A stretch of DNA of 10,006 bases from Chitinophagaceae bacterium UBA7600 (GTDB taxonomy: Bacteria > Bacteroidota > Bacteroidia > Chitinophagales > Chitinophagaceae). Both the position numbers and the translations under genes were made by a program. Under the pieces are notes generated by a model that searched no databases, was not told the DNA's origin, and was given only the letters and a program-made list of their open reading frames with translations. The stretch lies in NCBI GenBank assembly GCA_002478885.1, contig DLKC01000061.1, positions 1-10,006 on the forward strand, given 5' to 3'. Of the stretch, positions 5,719-10,006 are shown one piece after another; the stretch's first letter is position 1; each line of letters starts with the position of its first letter.

Positions 5719-8700
5719 ATGAATTTAAGTGTGTTACTGGACCGCTTTCAGCAATCTCCCCGCCTTTTTCAGCTGGCGGACAGGCTGGGTTTTGCCGATA
5801 CCCAAAAAATCTTCCTCAAAAATTTACAGGGCAGCAGTGCTGAGTTCGTGGTAAGCAGCATTTTTATGCATCCGTCGTGCGCTGGTCTGAATCATATGGT
5901 GGTGCTCAACGATGCGGAAGACGCAGCCTATTTTCACAATACCCTGGAGAATCTTACGAGCGCATTAGACCTTTTTTATTTCCCGGCTTCTTTCAAGAAC
6001 CGCAAGAATTTCAAACTGCTCAACTCATCGCATGTAATGCTGCGCACAGAGGCGCTGACAAAGCTTTCCGCTGGCGGTAATAAAAAAATCATCATCACTT
6101 ATCCCGAAGCGCTGTTTGAAAAAGTAGTATTGCCCAAAACGCTTAGCGGCAATATCATCAGCATCAAAACAAATGACAGCATCAGCCTCGAAAGCCTGAT
6201 GGAATTGTTCGTGATGTATGGATTTAAACGCACAGATTTTGTGTATGAACCGGGCCAGTTTGCATTGCGTGGCGGTATTCTCGATATCTATTCTTTTGGC
6301 AATGAAAAACCTTACCGCGTGGAGTTGTTTGGCAACGAGGTCGACAGCATCCGCATATTCGACCCGGAAACGCAGCTCAGTGAACGCAAGCTGATGCAGG
6401 TAAGCATCATTCCCAATATTGAAACCCAATTTGAAAGCGGCGAAAAAATATCACTGCTTGAATACCTTCCGGAAAACACGATCGTGTGGCTGAAAGATTG
6501 GGATGTGATAAAAGAAAAAATTCACGAACAGGAAGAGGATCTTGGCAGCTTCCTGGAACGTGCAAAAGAAGACAAAGGTTATGCGGCAGATATCCCGGAA
6601 GACGATGACGACACAAAGATTTTAAAAGAAGTTTCTTTGCAGGATTTTGTTCCTGCGGCTACTATAGAAAGGCAGCTTAAAAGCAGGCATATTGTAGAGT
6701 TCGGTTATAAACCGCACCTGGCCGACTTTGAGATCGAATTCAAAACCAAAGTACAGCCCGCATTTAATCGCCAGTTTGATCTGCTGATCAAAGACCTTAA
6801 AGCGCATGAAGGCGCAGGTTACGCTATTTATATTTTTGCTGAGCAGGCAAGACAGTTGGAAAGGCTCCACAGTATTTTCCAGGACCTGAACACCGAGATA
6901 CAGTTTGTTCCTGTCGCAACTTCCATCCACGAAGGCTTTATCGATGAAGACCTGAAAGTGGTTTGTTATACCGATCACCAGATATTCCAGCGTTATCACA
7001 AATACAGGGTTAAACAGGCCTACAATAAAAACAAAGCACTTACCCTGAAAACGCTTCGTGATCTTCAGCCCGGAGATTTTGTAACGCATATCGATCATGG
7101 TGTTGGCCGTTACAGCGGCTTGCAGAAACTCGAAGTAAACGGCAAGCTCCAGGAAGCAGTGCGCATCATTTACAAAGACAGCGATATTCTGTATGTAAAC
7201 ATCAATTCGCTGCATAAAATATCAAAATACACTGGCAAGGAAGGAACAACGCCAAAGATCAATAAGCTGGGCAGTGATGTTTGGAACAAGCTGAAAGAGA
7301 AAACAAAAATCAAAGTAAAGGAGATTGCCTTCGACCTGATTAAGCTATATGCACAGCGAAAGGCACAACAGGGTTTTGCGCACTCGCCGGACAATTATAT
7401 GCAGACCGAGTTAGAAGCCTCTTTTATTTACGAAGACACTCCTGATCAAAGCAAAGCGACCGCCGATGTGAAAAAGGACATGGAAGGCCCTGCTCCCATG
7501 GACCGGCTGGTATGCGGCGATGTAGGCTTTGGCAAAACTGAGGTGGCTGTTCGTGCTGCATTCAAAAGCTGTGTGGATGGTAAGCAGGCTGCAGTGCTTG
7601 TTCCCACAACCATTCTTGCATTCCAGCACTACAAAACTTTTAAAGAAAGACTGAAAGATTTTCCTGTAACGATAGACTACGTTAACCGCTTTCGATCCGC
7701 GAAAGAGAAAAAAGAAACGCTGAAAAAGCTGGAAGAAGGAAAGATCGATATCATCATCGGCACACATGGCTTGCTTGGCAAAGAAGTGAAGTTTAAAGAT
7801 CTTGGCATAATGGTGATCGATGAAGAACAGAAATTTGGTGTGGGCCATAAAGAAAAACTAAAAACGCTCAAGACAAATGTTGATTGCCTAACACTGACTG
7901 CAACACCTATACCCAGGACGTTGCAATTCAGTCTGATGGGAGCAAGAGACCTCAGCATCATTAACACACCGCCGCCCAACCGACAGCCGATACAGACCGA
8001 AGTGCATGTATTTAACGACGACTTTATACGCGATGCCATCTATTACGAAACAGAAAGAGGGGGGCAGGTTTTCTTTATTCATAACCGCATTCTCGGCCTC
8101 GCCGAAATGGCGGCATTGATACAGGGGCTTTGCCCCGATTTGAGCATTGGCTTTGCACATGGCCAGTTGGAGGGCCATGAACTGGAAGAAAGAATCCTGG
8201 ATTTCATCGATAAAAAGTACGACGTGCTTGTTTGCACCAACATCGTGGAAAGTGGTGTTGACATTGCGAACGTAAACACAATCATCATCAATAACGCGCA
8301 TCACTTTGGTTTGAGCGACCTGCACCAGCTGCGTGGCCGGGTTGGCCGGAGCAATAAAAAAGCATTTTGCTATTTGCTTGGCCCGCCATTGAGTACGTTG
8401 CCGGAAGATTCACGGAAAAGGTTGCAGACTTTGGAGCAGTTTAGTGAGCTGGGCAGCGGCTTCCAGATCGCGATGCGTGATCTTGATATTCGTGGCGCAG
8501 GCAATATGCTCGGCGGCGAACAGAGTGGTTTTATGGCTGAGATTGGTTTTGAAATGTACCAGAAGATTTTGGATGAAGCCATCCGCGAATTAAAACGCAC
8601 CTCGTTTAAAGAGTTATTTAAAGAAGAGATCAGCCGGCAGGATGATTATGTTACAGACTGCACGATCGATACCGATCTTGAAATCCTTATCCCCGACGAA

Positions 8701-9141
8701 TATGTAGAAAGCATTACCGAAAGGCTTTCGCTTTATACAAGGCTCGATAACTGTGAGAACGAACAGGAACTACAGGCCTTTCACACAGAAATGATCGACC
8801 GCTTCGGGCCAACACCAAAATCTGTGGACGACCTGTTTACTACAGTGCGTTGCCGCTGGCTTGCTGTTGAACTCGGTTTCGAAAAGATGAGCCTGAAAGA
8901 TGAAACACTTCGTTGCTATTTCATTAACAGGAACGACTCTCCGTATTTTGAAGCCGATATTTTCAAAAACATTCTGCAATATCTTCAAACAGGTACCAAC
9001 AAAGGAAGGTTGAAACAGGTTGCCAAAAACTTCTTACTGGTTGCCGATGATGTGAAGGATATGAATGCCATGCAACGTTTCCTGAAACTGATGCACCAGG
9101 GCGTAATTAAAAAAGAAAGTGCGCAGCCTGTTTCGCAATAA
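5719..9141 (+). CDS. mfd: Transcription-repair coupling factor Mfd
   Basis: Mfd is a cytoplasmic ATP-driven translocase that pushes stalled RNA polymerase off DNA and recruits UvrA, speeding repair of transcribed strands. At 1140 residues the protein is full length. The UvrB-like N-terminal region includes FALRGGILDIYSFG (181-194), part of the UvrA-binding module. The RNA-polymerase-interacting CarD-like domain begins at PGDFVTHIDHGVGRY (451-465). The helicase core shows Walker A GDVGFGKT (600-607), the DEEQ box (701-704), LTATP (726-730), QLRGRVGR (870-877) and the translocation (TRG) motif region RGAGNMLGGEQSG (925-937). The C-terminal regulatory domain begins near DLEILIPDEYV (986). All catalytic motifs are present, so it should be active. 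The ATG at 5719 fits both the promoter and the family N-terminus. It is transcribed alone, probably constitutively. I see no clear terminator after the stop; repeat copy 6 begins 19 bases later. Confidence 0.98.
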   Translation: MNLSVLLDRFQQSPRLFQLADRLGFADTQKIFLKNLQGSSAEFVVSSIFMHPSCAGLNHMVVLNDAEDAAYFHNTLENLTSALDLFYFPASFKNRKNFKLLNSSHVMLRTEALTKLSAGGNKKIIITYPEALFEKVVLPKTLSGNIISIKTNDSISLESLMELFVMYGFKRTDFVYEPGQFALRGGILDIYSFGNEKPYRVELFGNEVDSIRIFDPETQLSERKLMQVSIIPNIETQFESGEKISLLEYLPENTIVWLKDWDVIKEKIHEQEEDLGSFLERAKEDKGYAADIPEDDDDTKILKEVSLQDFVPAATIERQLKSRHIVEFGYKPHLADFEIEFKTKVQPAFNRQFDLLIKDLKAHEGAGYAIYIFAEQARQLERLHSIFQDLNTEIQFVPVATSIHEGFIDEDLKVVCYTDHQIFQRYHKYRVKQAYNKNKALTLKTLRDLQPGDFVTHIDHGVGRYSGLQKLEVNGKLQEAVRIIYKDSDILYVNINSLHKISKYTGKEGTTPKINKLGSDVWNKLKEKTKIKVKEIAFDLIKLYAQRKAQQGFAHSPDNYMQTELEASFIYEDTPDQSKATADVKKDMEGPAPMDRLVCGDVGFGKTEVAVRAAFKSCVDGKQAAVLVPTTILAFQHYKTFKERLKDFPVTIDYVNRFRSAKEKKETLKKLEEGKIDIIIGTHGLLGKEVKFKDLGIMVIDEEQKFGVGHKEKLKTLKTNVDCLTLTATPIPRTLQFSLMGARDLSIINTPPPNRQPIQTEVHVFNDDFIRDAIYYETERGGQVFFIHNRILGLAEMAALIQGLCPDLSIGFAHGQLEGHELEERILDFIDKKYDVLVCTNIVESGVDIANVNTIIINNAHHFGLSDLHQLRGRVGRSNKKAFCYLLGPPLSTLPEDSRKRLQTLEQFSELGSGFQIAMRDLDIRGAGNMLGGEQSGFMAEIGFEMYQKILDEAIRELKRTSFKELFKEEISRQDDYVTDCTIDTDLEILIPDEYVESITERLSLYTRLDNCENEQELQAFHTEMIDRFGPTPKSVDDLFTTVRCRWLAVELGFEKMSLKDETLRCYFINRNDSPYFEADIFKNILQYLQTGTNKGRLKQVAKNFLLVADDVKDMNAMQRFLKLMHQGVIKKESAQPVSQ

Positions 9142-9159
9142 CGCCGCCACATTGCTACT

Positions 9160-9206
9160 GTACAAGAGTGCGACGCAAGCACAGATGCCGTAAATACAGC
9201 AGCCCG
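9160..9206 (-). repeat. 47-bp intergenic repeat, copy 6
   Basis: On the minus strand: CGGGCT, ten bases, a partly conserved middle (CGGCATCTGT), two bases, then TTGCGTCGCACTCTTGTAC, identical over 19 bases to copy 1. It is exactly 47 bp long and lies between mfd and the small membrane protein gene. Confidence 0.85.
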
Positions 9207-9270
9207 GTACAAAATAATTTAAACCAAAGCCGCGGGGCATTGTTTAATTTTACATGCTCATTAAAATTTT

Positions 9271-9492
9271 ATGGAACCGGAAGTAAGGGCTTTTTTACAG
9301 CGCATCATGTTGTCTGGCTTTATCGGGTTTATGTGGCTTACACTAAACTCCACTTTCGGTATTATGTTCGACTTCGCGTTTTTCTACGACAAGATTTCTG
9401 TCGGCAATATCATTTTTTACCTGTGGTTTATCGCCAGCACGGTGCTTATGCTGCGGCTTATAATTAAGCTTTGGAAAAAGCCTGCAGAATAG
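9271..9492 (+). CDS. Small two-helix membrane protein of unknown function
   Basis: This encodes 73 residues. Two hydrophobic stretches look like transmembrane helices: about 12-34 (MLSGFIGFMWLTLNSTFGIMF) interrupted by polar residues, and about 44-64 (VGNIIFYLWFIASTVLMLRL without its ends). They are joined by a short loop, FFYDKIS. The positive end IKLWKKPAE would place the C-terminus in the cytoplasm, and both ends would then face inward. I recognise no family. The ATG at 9271 follows an A+T-rich leader with a weak -7-like TAATTTTA (9245-9252). The stop at 9490-9492 leaves one base before the end of the opposing gene. A longer frame over the same DNA (9168-9467) begins inside repeat copy 6, has no such pattern and is rejected. 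The regular hydrophobic layout and clean start support a real gene; function is unknown. Confidence 0.75.
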   Translation: MEPEVRAFLQRIMLSGFIGFMWLTLNSTFGIMFDFAFFYDKISVGNIIFYLWFIASTVLMLRLIIKLWKKPAE

Positions 9493-9493
9493 A

Positions 9494-9919
9494 TCAGCTT
9501 GTGTGATCGGCCACGATATACCATTTGCCTTTTATCTTTCTGAAAAGTAAAGTGTAGTAACCGCCAACATCGCCGATGGTCCTGGCAAGATGCCACTGAC
9601 CAAGAACAAATGCATCGTCGTCTGAAAGTATGCGCACCTCGAGAATATTGAAATTGAGCTTACCCATCACCGTGGTATCCGGGTAACGCTTTTTGTAACC
9701 CTCCAAAGTTGTTTGCCAGCCGTAGGTCGGCCCTTTCGAACCAATAAAAAGCAGGCTGTCGCTTTTCCAGTAACCTTGCATAAACGCATCGATATTGCCA
9801 CTGTTCCATGCAGCCACCTGCTCCGCCATCAACTTGCGAATGGCCGTTTCGTCTTTGTTTTGCGCAATGCTGAAAATTGAAATAAGCAATAACGAAATCG
9901 CAATAAAATATTTTTTCAT
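9494..9919 (-). CDS. Secreted SnoaL/NTF2-like (DUF4440-type) protein
   Basis: This encodes 141 residues. MKKYFIAISLLLISIFSIAQ is a signal peptide with likely cleavage at AQ (18-19 to 20), so the product is periplasmic or secreted. The remainder is one small alpha+beta cone domain of the NTF2-like type: the helix ETAIRKLMAEQVAAWNSGN, IDAFMQGYWKSDSLLFIG with the family's aromatic and acidic positions, a helix around LEGYKKRYPD, and final strands AFVLGQWHLAR, GGYYTLLFRKIKGKWYIVADH. The closing WxIxxDHxS is typical of DUF4440-type proteins. Members include small enzymes and binding proteins; no activity can be assigned here. The chain is near the normal length, with nothing missing. It converges on the small membrane protein gene with a one-base gap, so neither has room for a separate terminator. 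The start at 9919 is set by the signal peptide. Confidence 0.9.
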   Translation of the reverse strand: MKKYFIAISLLLISIFSIAQNKDETAIRKLMAEQVAAWNSGNIDAFMQGYWKSDSLLFIGSKGPTYGWQTTLEGYKKRYPDTTVMGKLNFNILEVRILSDDDAFVLGQWHLARTIGDVGGYYTLLFRKIKGKWYIVADHTS

Positions 9920-9936
9920 GTGGCTGGTTTAATGCT

Positions 9937-9944
9937 TAAAGATA
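9937..9944 (-). promoter_or_regulatory. Possible -7 element of the NTF2-like gene
   Basis: TATCTTTA on the minus strand differs from TAnnTTTG at the last base only and shares TATCTTT with the mfd promoter. It ends 17 bases before the ATG. No clear TTG stands at the -33 position. Confidence 0.4.
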
Positions 9945-9967
9945 ACCAGAGAAAAGAATTTATATAA

Positions 9968-10006
9968 CCGGCGGTTGTACGTTGTGGCATCACCTGTTGC
10001 CACGCT
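9968..10006 (+). repeat. 47-bp intergenic repeat, copy 7, cut by the window edge
   Basis: CCGGCG (9968-9973), eleven bases, TGGCATCACC, TG and TTGCCACGCT up to the last base. The final 22 bases equal 2836-2857 of copy 2, so these two form a sub-type. GTGGCA and TGCCAC can form a perfect 6-bp stem with an 8-base loop. Confidence 0.75.

Noticed and set aside
6622..7215. 197-residue antisense frame within mfd, the longest of many
   Set aside because: All motifs of Mfd lie on the plus strand; the antisense frames are shadows of its codon usage.
1810..9206. The dispersed 47-bp units considered as CRISPR repeats
   Set aside because: They are kilobases apart, in both orientations and diverged, with no regular spacers and no cas genes.
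9168..9467. 99-residue frame overlapping the small membrane protein gene
   Set aside because: It starts inside repeat copy 6 and is a shifted reading of the membrane protein, which has the regular hydrophobic segments of a real gene.

Overview
The window looks like a Bacteroidota chromosome segment, most likely from Chitinophagaceae or a close relative. The signs are a two-part promoter of the Bacteroidota type (TTG, then TAnnTTTG) directly before mfd, short leaders with no clear Shine-Dalgarno sequence, a TonB-dependent receptor with an N-terminal carboxypeptidase-regulatory-like domain, and signal peptides ending in AQ. The genus is an inference; no 16S or other marker gene is present.

Layout. 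Bases 1-70 are the 3' part of a tRNA or tRNA-like gene whose anticodon region does not fold normally. A strong hairpin (78-109) follows. A minus-strand gene for an exported, probably outer-membrane, protein of unknown function (321-1226) ends at its own terminator (278-304). Bases 1227-1913 hold no convincing intact gene: there is a probable decayed reading frame (1281-1589), a small tandem repeat (1598-1630) and the first copy of a dispersed 47-bp repeat. Next come a minus-strand CBM9-like protein (1914-2777) and, divergent from it, a lone TonB-dependent receptor (3077-5443). The full-length transcription-repair coupling factor gene mfd follows (5719-9141), then a 73-residue membrane protein (9271-9492) that converges, with one base between, on a secreted SnoaL/NTF2-like protein (9494-9919, minus).

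How the genes relate. There is no operon of more than one gene. mfd is housekeeping: it removes stalled RNA polymerase and recruits UvrA for repair. The receptor imports an unidentified ligand across the outer membrane with TonB energy; no SusD partner lies beside it. The CBM9-like protein may bind carbohydrate, but its link to the receptor is only positional.

The most notable feature is a family of 47-bp intergenic repeats, seven copies from base 1810 to the right edge, lying in every gap of more than 100 bp there, in both orientations. Twice they form an inverted pair ahead of a plus-strand gene (receptor, mfd). The left 1.8 kb has none and is visibly richer in A+T, which together with the tRNA-like end hints at a segment with a separate history.
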